A model generated the notes under the pieces. That model worked only from the letters and a program-made list of their open reading frames with translations. It was not told the origin of the DNA and ran no database searches. This document shows positions 33,142 through 45,562 of a stretch of DNA of 64,000 nt, piece by piece. The translations under genes and the position numbers were made by a program. Source of the DNA: Neophaeococcomyces mojaviensis (Eukaryota; Ascomycota; Eurotiomycetes; Chaetothyriales); contig JAPDRQ010000125.1 in the NCBI GenBank assembly GCA_030247915.1, forward strand, positions 1-64,000, given 5' to 3'. Every line of letters begins with the position of its first letter. Position 1 is the stretch's first letter.

Positions 33142-33842
33142 CTAATAAGAATAGTAACCTCGAAAGAGGTAAGTCTAACCTAGGATAGACTAATTAGTTT
33201 ATAAGTAGATCTAGTATTATACACCAGCCTTATCAGGTCGTATAATAGCCTGACACTGACCTGATAAAAAAGACGAACACGACCATCAGGCGGCTAGCGA
33301 AGCTAGCGAACCAATTAGGATTGGTTCGGACTGAACCTTGCCTAATAGGGCAACCTGATATCTGTGCAACTACTACGACTGTCGAGTAGACACAACAGAC
33401 ACAACAGACACCTTAGTCTATATATGCGACCCTAACTATAGTCACTCTCTAAATAGTTCTTTATAGTCAATTTATATTACCTACTTACCCCTACCTTCTT
33501 AGTCCAGATCTACATCTTAACTACTTATAGTTATTCTAGTTATCCTAGTTCCTAGGCTTTATATATACTATATATCTCGTAATAGTTAACCTCTTTAGGT
33601 TCTGCCCTTTAGCGCCCTAACTATCCTTATATAGTTAGTCGTAAAGGAGTAGCCTTAATATCTTGTTAGTCTAGTACTTTTTTAATACCTAATTAACCTC
33701 TCTATTTCGTATTCCTTATAAGGGCTAGCTATTCTTTATTCCTATTATAGATATATATATAAATAGGAATTCTTAGCGCGTATATAGAATAATAATAAGT
33801 TGTTTAGTTACTATTTATCTACCGCTACTTATTAATCTTAAT
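33142..33842 (+). mobile_element. Solo LTR of the TGTTAAGAATAG family, split by another LTR
   Basis: Left part 33142-33214 (about), right part 33661-33842. The break falls in the ccagttggtctag block. Both parts are heavily mutated. Confidence 0.72.
33215..33660 (-). mobile_element. 446-bp LTR (third group) nested in a solo LTR
   Basis: In its own orientation it runs from tattaaggctactcc to ggctggtgtataata (mutated TG...CA ends). The flanks are tctag and tcttg, a 5-bp duplication with one mismatch. It matches 57368-57790 and parts of 46533-46830 and 43289-43500. It holds a tatata promoter-like word followed by repeated gtctgttgt words. Its 33230-33420 part is almost unmutated. Confidence 0.75.
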
Positions 33843-34928
33843 AATTATATAATTCTTTAAGCGATACTCTCTTTAGAATCTTTTACGTTATTAAAGAATA
33901 TCGACGAATTACTTAAGTTTAATAATCTAAGGTAGATTCTTTTTATTATATTAAGATAACTTAGTTCTTAAGATAATAGTTCTTATCGCGATAAGTATTT
34001 ACTTATAATATAATTTACTTTCTTATAGAATCTATATAACCTCTTTCGCTTTATATAAGTAAACTTATACTTAAATATAATTCTATCGGCGTATTCTTAT
34101 AAAAGAGAATACGTATATACGCTTTATTATATTAATAAACTATTTTATAATAGTGTTAAGTCGAAGTATACTATATATATACGTAGATTTATAATTATAT
34201 AAGTAATATATATTCTTTTAAGTCTTATTTAAGCTGATTTAATCTTAGATAATATTTTAGTTAAATTATTTACGTTTCTTTCTTACTCTCTTAGTAACGT
34301 AGAAATAGAGATAGCTAAAGATATATCTCTTATAAAGATAGAGAGAGCCTTATTTAGAGTATTAATCTTTATATTAATTATTAAAATCGAAATGATTATA
34401 ATTATAAGATTTTTAATATCGTTAGTTCGTTTAATCTCTTAACTTTCTTATAAATTCGATTTTTTTTTTTTTTTATCTTTTTAACTATCTTAAACCACTT
34501 CTTAAATATTTCTTTAGTTATTATTTTTTTTTATAAAAAAAAGGTTACTTACCTTCGTAGTCTTTTATTAATATAACTTAAAAAGACTCTTTACGAATAA
34601 GCGTATCTTTTAAAATTAAATTAGTATACTACGCTTATTAAAAGTAGTTATTCTAAGATTAAATATACGAACGTAACTAAATATATTCTTTTCTTATTAT
34701 ATAAATATAAGTAAAGAAAATTAAAAAACTTAAGCGTTATTCGCTTTTAGTTATTATTTTATTTCTTAAACTTTTAAAGAAGCGTTAACCTTAGCTTCTT
34801 CTAATCGTTAACTATATATTTTAATAAAATACGAATCTAGTTTAAGCGCTTAGAGCTATAATATATACTTATACGATAAGAACGATCGATTTTCGAAATA
34901 TCTTTATTTTTAAAGCTTATTTTTAGGT
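33843..34928. other. RIP-mutated repeat shared with 47280-48070
   Basis: The part from about 34430 to 34920 matches 47620-48070 in the same orientation (ttcgtagtcttttattaatataactta, tctttacgaata). It is probably an internal retroelement region. No domain read. Confidence 0.5.
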
Positions 34929-35179
34929 TATTAAGAATAGTAAATTCTAAGGAGGTAACTATTATTTAGCGTAGAGCTAGTTAGTTTATAAGTAGAACTA
35001 GTTAACTTAGTAGCTTTTTAGCTATTTATATAATCTATCGATTAGTACCCCTTATTATACTAGCTATTCACTTATTTCTATTATAGGTATATATATATAT
35101 ATAGACTATTAAGGTGTATATAGAATAGTAATAAGTTATTTACTTATTATTTATCTACCGCTCTCTTCTAATTTAAATA
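34929..35179 (+). mobile_element. Solo LTR, TGTTAAGAATAG family, heavily mutated
   Basis: 251 bp, flanks taggt and taagt (duplication with one RIP-type change). Confidence 0.78.
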
Positions 35180-35409
35180 TAAGTACTATAGGGAACGAGT
35201 TATATTATAGCTATTAAAGAAAAAAGAGTTAATTATAAAGAGCTAAAGTATAAACTAAGGTATTATAAATAAAGCCGATATAATAGATACGCTCTACGTA
35301 AAGGTTAAAGTTAAAATATTAAATATTCTAATTAACGATCTAAGAACTAATTACGATAACTAATATTATACTATCTATTAATATAATAATAATTCTAATT
35401 ATAATTCTT

Positions 35410-35840
35410 AGGCTTCTTTTTTAAGCGAATCGAGCTAATTAACGACCTCTATTAATTCTATACTTTAGAGTTAAGAATCGAGTTTCTACTCTTCTAAGTT
35501 CGATTTATAAATCCTATAAAGCCGAGCTAAGATACTTAACGAATTACTAAGGCTACTCTTTAAGTAAACTTACTTAGAAGAACTAAGTTTAGTTTACTTA
35601 AAATCGATTTTTCTATTAAGTAGTTAGAATCTAGTTTTTTAAAACTATTACTAGTTATTATTTTATAGTATATTTATTTTAATGAATTAAGTTTAATTTT
35701 AGTTCGTAATAGATTCGAGTACTTATTAAGTAGCTCGTTTAATTTTCTTCTAAACTTAAGTTCTCTAAAATCGAGTTCTTATATTTAAAAACTCGTTTAA
35801 TTAAGCTTATTAATTACTTCGATTAAATCGATCCGTTAGA
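35410..35840 (+). repeat. ~430-bp dispersed repeat, mutated copy
   Basis: Same order of landmarks as 49710-50165: ttaagaatcgagtttctac, gatttataaatcctataaa, tcgatttttctattaag. Confidence 0.65.
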
Positions 35841-38045
35841 TTAATCTAGTTAAAGAAGAAGCTTAATATTTCTAGCTATAATTACGATACTAGAAGCTTA
35901 TAACTATTTATTTTTCTTTAACATATAAGTTTCTACGTATAATACTATAATACTAACTATTTATAGATAATAATAGCTTCTAAGAGCGAGAGTAAGGTCG
36001 TCTATATAAGTAAATATTACTTTACTAGGTTTTATATTATTCTTAACTAAGATTTACTTATTAGCTTAGTATATTCTTTATTTAATTTTTTCTATAGAAA
36101 TAACCCTTCGTTCCTTTAACCTAGTTTAGAACTATTTATAAACTCTATAAATATCGTTCTAAACCATTCTCGTTCTATAAGTCTTAAGAACTCGCCTTTT
36201 AATACCTTAACACCTCTTTCGAATCTACTTATTTCTAAGTTTCTAATCGAAATAGGTAATCGTTATTATATAGTAGTATTTAAGAACTTTTCTTTTACTA
36301 AATAGTTAAATTCGTTAACGCTTAAGATTCGTTTTTCTAATTTCTTTATATTCCTTTAAAAAGTAACTTTCTAGAAAGACTCTAATTAAATATCGATATA
36401 GATATATCGTCGATACTTCTTTTTTAAATTTATTATTTTATATTATAAGGTTTTTAAATTAACGCGTTCTCGTAAGCTAAAAAAATTATTTATTACTATA
36501 CTATTAATTCTAGAATCCGTAAGATTATATATATTTATATTTCTATTTTTTTATTATATAACGTAAATAGTAATAACGTTTATAAATAAAAATACTATTA
36601 TAGAAGAAATTAAGAATATATATTTTACGATTAAGTAAGAAAGAATAAGATTAAATAATATAAAGGTCGTAAAGCCGCTATTATAATTATTTATTTTAAT
36701 TTTCTTTCGTTATTACGATATCTTTAATAGATAACTATAAAATACTATAAACTACGTTTAGTTAATCTCTCTTAATATTTATTACGTACGTTTTTCTTTA
36801 TTATATTATAATACGCGGTTACTACTACGGTAGTATTAGTATACGAAGACTATAAGCGTATAATAACTAAATAGAGAAAAGGATTTTCGTCTACTATTAT
36901 AATAACTTATTTATAAATATACTAATAGTTTAGGCGTTATTAATATTAAATATTAATATTTATAAAATAACTAAGAAGAATATATCTAGTTTCTCTTTAA
37001 TCTTATTAATAATTAAGTATAAGTTTAATTAATACTTATCTAAAAATAAACGTACTACGGTTATTATAGATAATATTATAGTAGTTATAATCTAGAAAAA
37101 CGTTAGTTAAGTAAATATAGTATTAATAATCTTTATAATCTACTCTCTTAGTAGTTTAAAAACTATAACTAGGCGTACGAAGGTCGTACGATTAACTAGA
37201 AATACTTTAGCTAGCTTTACTACTATCTAAACTATTTAGCTAGTAATCGCGGTCGATTATAATACTTATATAAGTAGTACTAACCTTTTTAACGGCCTTC
37301 GTGAGTATAAGATAGTTAAAAGGCTATACTAGAAGCGCTAGACGACTAAAATTATTAAATTTATTATTAATAGCTACTAGGTTAATACCTATCTAATCTA
37401 AAGGAACTATAATACTAAATTAAGTAAAACTAAATTTATCCGTAAGCGATTTATTGATCTATTAATTATAGGCCTTATAGAGATTAAGAAAGGTATCTAT
37501 ATACTAGTTAAAGGTCTAAAACGTAGTTACTACGCTTAAAGACGCTATTAAATTCGAGATTATAATAGACGTAATACGTCAAGCGAAATTATTAACAATA
37601 CTATTATTACGCGTTTATCGAGAGTTTAGAGCTACTATCTTAGTTATAGAAAATACTTATATATTAATAAGAGCTACTAGACGTAGTAATATAGTAAGCG
37701 TAGTCTTATTAAATAAATTAGAGAACTATAATTTTTGAAAAGAAAAATAATATAAATAAAAAACGACCTTAACCTCGATTAATAATATAAGTAACTATTT
37801 ATATAAGACTAGATTATAGCCTTCGATACGTTAAAATACTATTAAAGGCCTAATTATATCTATAATATTATACTCGTTTAATAAGAATAATTTTATATAA
37901 TTACTACTAGGTAGTACTTCCGACGTAAAGTCGCAGGAATATTATATTTAGTACTCGACAGAATTATAGATCTACTTTATTAAAGCGTAATTTTTACGTA
38001 ATCTTTAATAGAAATAGTATCGATAGTAACGATTATATATATTAA
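35841..38045. other. RIP-mutated transposon remains
   Basis: The part at about 35990-36330 matches 48790-49150 (ttcgttcctttaacctag, ctctttcgaatctact, aaataggtaatcg), so it is a dispersed element. No domain could be read in 36330-38045. Confidence 0.5.
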
Positions 38046-38294
38046 TATTAAGAATAGTAATTTCGAAAGGAGTAAGTCTAACTTAGGGTAGACTAGTTAG
38101 CCTACTAGTAGAGTTAGTTAGTTTAGTACTTCTCTAACTATTTAATTAACCTCTCGATTAGTACCCCCTATAGGGGCCAGCCATTTATTTATCCCTATTA
38201 TAGGTATATATATATAGAGACTATCGAGGCGTATATAGACTAATAATAAGTTAGTTACTTCGTATTTACCTATCGCTATTTTCTAATCTTAATA
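38046..38294 (+). mobile_element. Solo LTR, TGTTAAGAATAG family
   Basis: 249 bp, tattaagaatag to aatcttaata. The central accccctataggggcc block is intact. Duplication not clear. Confidence 0.8.
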
Positions 38295-38952
38295 AATTTA
38301 AATTCTCTTTTTAAAAAAATAAGATTCTATAATATACTTAGTTTTTTACGTTCGATTCGTTATTATATATTAATACTAATTTTTAAAAGAACTAGTATAG
38401 ATTATCTTTTATAATTATAATCGAAATAACGAACTCTAATAGTAAAATATTAATCGTTCTTTTTTAGTCTAAAAAAAATAATCGATTATATTTATTCTTC
38501 GTAAACGAACTAAAAGATAATATATATAAAAAAGTATTTAGTCTAATTATTCTTCTAGTTAATTAAAGCGTAGAACTAACTAGAGCCTTCTCTAAAAAGT
38601 TTTTCTTCTACTTAAAGCTTTAATACTATAGTTAATATACTACTAACGTAATAATAAAGTATTTTAATACTAATAAATATATAAAAGATAAGCGATAAGG
38701 CTTTAGAGATTCTATAATTAGCTAAATAATATTTAAGCTTAAAACGCTTTATTAATAATATATTAGATTAAACTCTAAGCGGAATTTTAAGATTAATAAA
38801 TAAGAATTAATTAATCGTTTATAACTTAATAAGAAGTAATATATTACTAAATACTAATAACTAAAGAAGAGTAAGGTTATTTAAGTACTATACGAAGTTT
38901 AATATAAATCTTAACTATAACTTTATATAATAAATTAAATCGTTTAACTATA
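38295..38952. other. RIP-mutated DNA, no gene
   Basis: AT-rich, CpA-poor. Nothing recognised. Confidence 0.5.
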
Positions 38953-39319
38953 TGTCAGGGACCTCACTGGATAACAAGTTATCAAGTATGGTTCTGGGCT
39001 TTACTCGATAGTGATAGAAGTATCAGGGATGCTAGAGCTGTGTCGAACAAGAGTTGAGATGTAACTTAGGTTGACTACAGAAGCTATGGATGTAGCATAG
39101 GAAACTCGTATCTATATACTTATGAGATGTTTCCCGATTAGGCAACTTCAGTTGGTTAGATGGTAAGATGGCAAGGCAGCTTGCCATCTTGCCAACTTAC
39201 CAGAGATTTCCTTGTTGGGCTTAGCGCGCCAAGTCCTCCTGACTCACACGTGCTAGGCTTCCTCGCCTGACCTTCCCATATCTTCTGTCATGGCCGCATA
39301 GCGGTCGTGGTCCGTAACA
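38953..39319 (+). mobile_element. 367-bp solo LTR (second group), unmutated
   Basis: TGTCAGGGACC to GGTCCGTAACA, with perfect ctata duplication (38948-38952, 39320-39324). It keeps normal composition within RIP-mutated DNA. It contains an inverted stretch ggcaaggcagcttgcc. A mutated sister copy is at 48101-48462, and its inner gatgtaacttaggttgacta block is shared with the third LTR group at 43350. Confidence 0.9.
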
Positions 39320-39536
39320 CTATACTCTTTATAAGATATTAAGTTATTAAATACTTTATAAATAAACTACTAATACGATTATAAAGTATACTAAAAATAA
39401 TATTATAAAGTATAAAAGAGATATCGTTAAAGAGCGTATTAAATAGATAATTATAATTTATAGATAGATTTTTATTAATTTTAGTTAAATAATAGTTTAA
39501 TACGTTATTAAGTTAAATAATAATTAATAAGAGCGC

Positions 39537-40425
39537 TAAAGTCAGACTCTATACCTCTTTATAGGAGCGCCTAGTAACCTACTCGTAGAACTAACGTAGA
39601 GATATATTAAGTCGTCGGCGTCGTACGTACGAGCGAATAGAGTAGGAAAACGGCACAGTTCCTAGTTTTAGGGGTCCCAGATTTAATAGCTAGAGGCCTA
39701 CCGGACTCTAGGATATCGACCTCGCCTTACCGACATTGGCCAGAGCTATAGGCTACCTTAAATTACGAAGTTCCTACCCGTACGGACGGTCGTAGACGAC
39801 TTATATCGACCGTACGTACTCTTTACCCTTTGGAGATACTTAGTATAGAATAAGAATAAACGATAATTACGATTTATAACTATAGGATACGTCCTAAGTA
39901 TCGAACGAATCTGACAGCCGAAGAAGAGTAGGCCTAAGTCCGACGGCGTTACGCTAAAAGGTAACGGTTCACATATAATTAAGAAAGGAATCTAGACAAA
40001 GAAGAAGGAAGGCCAAATTTTGAGTAGAAATACTATACTACGCTCGCGCCCGCCGCGCGGTATTAACATATAGTAGTCGTATACTGGCTTCGTATAGGAT
40101 ACACTTATTATCTTAAGTACGTGCCTAGGGAAAGAGTAATAGGTAGACAATTTAGTAATTCGATAGGCCCTTCCGCTGTGTATATACGCGCTAAGACCGG
40201 AGTAGGTAAGAGCGCTACTTAGTAGGCGCGCCCCGTATAAGTATACGGAAGCGCTATATAGCGGTAATAACTTAGCTTTTCCTTCACTAGAGGTTTTTGT
40301 AGCTAGAAGAGTAAGGTAAAAGTCTATATAGACCTATATAGGACCCGAAACGGACTATAAATAGAATAATATATATAAAAACGTAGTTTTATATTTTAAT
40401 AAGCCTATATAATTAACTATTAAGC
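39537..40425 (-). repeat. Right arm of the ~750-900-bp dispersed inverted repeat
   Basis: Reverse complement of about 25030-25790, including the GC-rich core (ctcgcgcccgccgcgcgg near 40044) and the tacgtacga stretch near 39630. Partly RIP-mutated but keeps many CpG words. Confidence 0.7.
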
Positions 40426-41079
40426 GACTTACGATCTAAGTTTAAAAATAAAATTATAATTAAATTAAGTACTCTGTTAAAATACGATTAAGAATAGTCT
40501 TAATTTACGACTTATTTTATTACTTTATTACTCTTTTTAAGAATATATAACGCTTTTAAAAGAAGATCGAGATAACGCGTAAATGAAAAGAGTTTTAAGT
40601 AGAGCGATAGTAAAGATAAATAAAGTAAAAGATTTATAATTAAATAATATTAAAGACTAGTTATTACGATAAGTTTAAAGATAATAAAATCGTTATTTAA
40701 GACGAACTATTATCGAGTAGTACGATTACTATACGTCCTTCTATAATACCTTCTATCCTCTATATCCGTAGTATTAAATCAGTATTTTCTTAGCCTCTAG
40801 GACCTTTCTTTATAGACCCTTTACCTTCTATAATACTAGAAGTAATATAATAAGAGAAAGAGGGCCGTATAAGTCGAAAGCGCGTAATATTAGGCTCCTA
40901 TAACTTACTAATAGAATGTGATAGTTAAGAGATTAAAAGGGCGCGCCAGTAGTAGGTAGGTACAGTTAAAAAACTACTAACACCACGATAATTACTCTAT
41001 ATACATAAACCGCGTTGATTTTCGGCTTTAGCCATTAATTATTACATTAGTTATTATAATGGAAACTTAGAGAGACTAC
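40426..41079. other. RIP-mutated DNA leading to the P450 island
   Basis: AT-rich to about 40990. CpA and TpG reappear after that. No gene. Confidence 0.5.
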
Positions 41080-41122
41080 GTATTCCTTCACCTCACCAAG
41101 TTTTGGTGGGGCGAAGGAATGC
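41080..41122. promoter_or_regulatory. 20-bp-arm inverted repeat with GGTGGGG core upstream of P450
   Basis: The left arm 41080-41099 and right arm 41103-41122 pair at 17 of 20 positions around a 3-nt loop. All three mismatches are transitions, so the arms may once have been perfect. The right arm contains ttggtggggcgaagg and the left its mutated complement. It lies 172-214 bp upstream of the P450 start. It could be a palindromic regulator site or the end of a small transposon. Confidence 0.5.
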
Positions 41123-41293
41123 GAGATCGGTTACGATTTCATTACGTGTTGGGTGCAGGGTGCAAGGGCACAGGTGCAGTCCCGAGACGGTGCCGGTATC
41201 GGTGTGCTTAATCATACCATAAACTCCTTCTGTCCTGACGTCTACTCTTCTACCACCAAGTCAGAACAGGATTCTTAGAGTTCAATCGTCAAT

Positions 41294-43211
41294 ATGAAGG
41301 TCGTTGACACTTCGCCATCTACAGAGAGAAGCTCGCTCGTCGCCCAGATCCTCGCATTTGTAACAACCAACTTTCTGCAGGCGGCTGTTCTTGCGCTTGT
41401 CAGTAGATGTCTGTACAAAAAATATGCCTCCCCTCTGAGGAATGTGCCAGGACCGTGGCTTGCCTCAGTATCTCGGCTATGGAAGGGTAATCAAAGCTTC
41501 ATCTCCGGTGTCATTTACTTCTGCTGACACTCTGCAAACAGTATGGAGCACCTATAACGGGCACACTGAGCTGGACCATATAGCTCTACACAAAAAATAT
41601 GGTAAGCATTAGGACTATAACCCACAGCCGACCGAATTCTCTTACCAAAAAATAGGACCCGTTGTTCGAACAGCACCTAATGAGGTCTCATTCGGCACAT
41701 GCAATGCTGCTAAGGACATCTTCGCTGTGGGTAAAGGCTTCCACAAGACTATGTTCTACAGCGTGTTTCCGCCAAAGGTAATGACCAACTTCGCCTCGAT
41801 ACCCCACGTCAGGAGGCTTTGCCGATTTGATGACTTTGAATGCTCACTAGTTCGTATAGCACGCCCCGGATATCTTTACAGAAGTCCGCGAATGGAAGCA
41901 TGCGCAAATGAAGCGTTACGCCGTTGTTCCTTACAGTCTACCACAGATGCAGAAGCGCTCGGCGCCAATCGAGAATATGATCATGTTGCTGATGGAGCAC
42001 CTCGAGAAGTACGCCACGGGTAACAAGCGAGTCTGCAATCTGGGAAATTTGTTGCATTATTTTGCTTTTGATGTAGGTATACCTTTGTCCTTGTCCTTGC
42101 CCAGCTCCAGCTGACAACTCATCAAGGTGCTCGGAGAAGTTGCCTTTTCCCGCCAATTCGGCTTTCTGGAACAAGAGATCGATGTTGATGGGTCGATTAA
42201 GAACATCGACAATGTGCAATGGTACGACGGAATCGTAGGCCATATCGCCGAATTCGACATTCTACTTCGAAACAACCCTATCCGAGCTTACCTGCCAAAG
42301 AAGTTCCAGATGCAGCCCACGACCATGACGAAGATCGCCGTCGCCGAGTTGGAGAAGCGGAAACAACAGGATGGCAATTTCGATTCTCAGGGCATTGACC
42401 TTCTGGCAGAGCTGTTGAGGGCGCACGAGGGCAACGCAGAGAAGTTCTCGATCAATGATGTGTTTAGTATTGCTCATGGCGCAGTGTGAGTTGGGAAGAC
42501 TATAGTGACTGAAATTCCATGCTGAACATTTCTACAGCTTTGCGGGCTCCGACTCGACGGCTTCAACTATGCAATCCTTCTTTTACCTCATCTTGAACGC
42601 CCCCAAAGTGTATGCCAACCTCACCAAGGAAATCAAGGAAGCCCATGAAGCCGGCAAACTCTCCAAGATCGTCACCTATACAGAAGCCCAGGCTCTTCCA
42701 TACTTTCAGGCTTGTCTGAAAGAAGCCATGCGGGTAAGGCCGGCAGTAGGACTGGGAATCTATCGTAGAACGCCACCCGAAGGTGTCGAGATTGACGGTA
42801 AGTACTATCCAGGTGGTGTTGAGGTCGCCGTGAACGGATGGGTGCTACACCGCGATGCTGCCATCTTTGGAGACGATGTTGAAGAGTTCAGGCCAGAACG
42901 GTGGTATGAGAGGGATGCCAAGTTGATGGGCTCGCATTTATATCAGGTACGTCTTCCTGCTCTTCCTCTTAGGTGCGACCGAATGACTGACGGAATCCCC
43001 TATACAGTTCGGAGGCGGCTCCCATCTCTGCATCGGCCGCAATCTTGCCTTGTTCGAAATGAACAAGACCCTTATCCAGATCCTCAGGGAATACGACGTG
43101 ACACTTGTGCATCCAGGCCGACCGTTACAGTATCGTTCGACCTTTTTCGTGGTGCAAGAGGGACTTGAGGTCTATCTACGGAAGAGGAGCGAGAAGGCGC
43201 AACAGATGTAA
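41294..43211 (+). CDS. Cytochrome P450 monooxygenase, seven exons
   Basis: Exons 41294-41486, 41542-41601, 41656-41777, 41860-42072, 42127-42485, 42538-42946 and 43008-43211 (introns 52-82 bp, all GT...AG) join in frame to a 519-residue protein. An N-terminal membrane anchor (about 18-42) precedes the proline hinge NVPGPW. Further hallmarks are the I-helix FAGSDST (317-323), ExxR as KEAMR (E378, R381), a PERW motif and the haem loop FGGGSHLCIG with ligand C460. These are complete and correctly spaced. It resembles fungal P450s of the pisatin-demethylase-like group in its HTELDHIALHKKYGPVVR and SFGTCNAAKDIF segments. It should sit on the ER membrane and hydroxylate or otherwise oxidise a small molecule; the substrate is unknown. 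No frameshift or RIP damage despite AT-rich surroundings. It is the only gene on the + strand in the metabolic set. Confidence 0.94.
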
Positions 43212-43800
43212 TTTGTCAGTATTTAGCCTCTCGCTGTCACAATCTCGCTTGGCACAAGGCTAGGCTAGACTGAAACTGGGGTTTGGTCTGTTAGGGTATC
43301 AAGTGTATTGAATAGTGCTGGGTACTTGGAATACTGAAGGTAGGGGTGAGGATGTAACTTAGGTTGACTACGGAAGGAGAGACTATCTAAGGAATAACTA
43401 TAACTAGATCAGTATATATAAGTCGCGTTGTCTGTTGTGTTTGTGGTGTCTGTTCAACAGACACCGTAGACACAGCAGAAACAGTGTTGCCTCATCAGGC
43501 ATCTTCTCAACGCACGCTTTGTGAAAATTAGCGGCTCCACTGTGCGACTTCCACTCCATAGTCATTACATGGAATTCTAGTCCACGCAGAGAGAATACCG
43601 TATTGTACGTTAGATATCGAGATTCAATAGCTCGAGTCTGCAGTGAAGCTGCAGTTTAGGCTTATATAGACAATTCGTGGTGTCATAAAACGGTCTGGCC
43701 ATCGCTAATGCGTCAAAATCACCACCACGCCTTCAATAGCGATCTTACGGCCTGGTGGGTAGGTTATAATAGTCATAATATGCCCTCTAGCAGCCTCTTA
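43212..43800. other. P450 3' flank and edge of RIP-mutated DNA
   Basis: Normal composition to about 43740, mostly an LTR fragment annotated separately. No gene. Confidence 0.5.
43289..43500 (+). mobile_element. Unmutated fragment of a third-group LTR
   Basis: Starts tgttagggtatcaag about 78 bp after the P450 stop. The stretch gtaacttaggttgactacgg through tatatataag and gtctgttgtg matches the mutated copies at 46533-46830 (inverted) and 57368-57790. The end and duplication are not clear. Confidence 0.6.
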
Positions 43801-45313
43801 TAATATAGAATGCCTTTCTACACTTCGTATACTAATCGAAGGTGCGTCTACCGCGAGTAGATGTTATATAATTAACAACTCGGCCTAAGGACGTCGACTT
43901 AGTATACGCTCGCGGTTAATAGTCTCTCTACGAATAGTAAACGCTTTTAACCTCTTCTACGGTATATAGACCTTCTCTTACTAGTAAAGTAGCCCTACGA
44001 CTAGTCTTTTAATAAATAGCCTATAACTATCGTCTTATATATAAAATAAAGATTAATAACGATTATAAACTAAATAGGTATTAATCTGATATATATTAAT
44101 TATAAACTTAAGTATTTTCTTTATTTACTTACGTTAACCTACGATTCTAGTAATTAAATATAATTTATATCGATTATTAAGGTCTATAGAGCCTATATAA
44201 GTATTATAATTAATTAAAATAGCTAGCTAATCGATATTAAGTTATATAAAGCCTTTTTAATAAATTCTAATCGTATTTATTAACTTATATAATTTAGTAG
44301 TATTAATTATAAAAATATTATAGTAAACTATATTAATAAAAAGTATAATATTACCGTTAAGATAGTTATTCTAAACTATATAATTAATATTTTAATATAC
44401 TGTTTTACTAACTAAGCGGTTTTTAATTAGTAGATATAGATATTCGTACTTAATAACTTATAGTATTACTAAAAAGCCTTTTAAGTTCTTATATACGATA
44501 TTATAAAGACTAATATTAAAACTAATTAATACTCTAGCTAGCGATACGTTTATAAAGGCGTTATTAACGAAGTATACGTATTTTTAGTTTAAAAATCTTA
44601 TTCGTAAGATCTTATAAAGCTTATATACTATTAACTTAAGTAGTAAAAGGTATACTTTAATTATATTCTAGTCTTAATAGCTAATAATTCGTATTTTTAT
44701 TAATCTAGTAACTAGTTTAATACTAATACTTCTTTCTATACTCTTTATTCTATATTATCTTAAGAATATCGTAAAGTTATATATAATACCGCTATAACTA
44801 GTTAAAGAATAGATTATAAACTCGCGCTTTACTAGCTTATATAAGAGATCGTACGTTTAATATATATATTTATAGAACTTAATCGTACTCTCGTTAACGT
44901 GAATATAACTAAAAAGAATTAATAACTACTAGAAAGCCTATCGTATACTATTTAGGCTATTTTAGATCTTTTAATACTATAAATTCTATTTAGCTAGTAC
45001 TACTTTATTATTATATAAATATATAAAATATCTAATTATTAAAAAGCGATTAAGACTTAGTTATTTAATTAGGGTATTATTTCGATTTTAGTTACTTCTA
45101 AAACTCGTCTTTCTTACTTTAAACTTAACTATTTTAATACAAATAGTTATCTAATATCTAATCTTAACCTTTACTAATTACCTAATTGAATAACCTTTTT
45201 ACTATTAGCCTTATATAGCTATATTTATATAATAAAGTAATAGAAGAACTACCGGACTAAAAAAAAGAAGAAATGGTTTAATAGACGATTACGAGCCGCG
45301 CGACTAATTAACT
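43801..45313. other. RIP-mutated DNA, no decodable domain
   Basis: AT-rich and CpA-poor over 1.5 kb. No motif read on either strand. Confidence 0.5.
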
Positions 45314-45562
45314 TATTAAGATTGAAAGGTAGCGGTAGGCAGATAGTAAGTGAATGACTTATTATTATTCTATATACGCGCCGATAGTCCCTATATATAT
45401 GCACCTATAACAGGGATAAATGAATGGCTGGCCCCTATAGGGGGTACGAAATAGAGAGGTTGGTTAAGTGGCAGGGAGCCACTAAACCAACTGGCTCCAC
45501 TGGTGGACCAACTGGTCCACCCTAGGTTGGACTTGCCCCTTTTAGGGTTGCTATTCTTAACA
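45314..45562 (-). mobile_element. Solo LTR, TGTTAAGAATAG family, nearly unmutated
   Basis: 249 bp with perfect taact duplication (45309-45313, 45563-45567). It keeps most CA and TG words and is a good reference copy: ccactggtggaccaactgg, CCCCTATAGGGGG and catatatataggg. Confidence 0.92.

Noticed and set aside
25030..40425. Starship-type giant transposon
   Set aside because: No tyrosine-recombinase (DUF3435-like) gene was seen, and the flanking inverted repeats look like an ordinary dispersed repeat.
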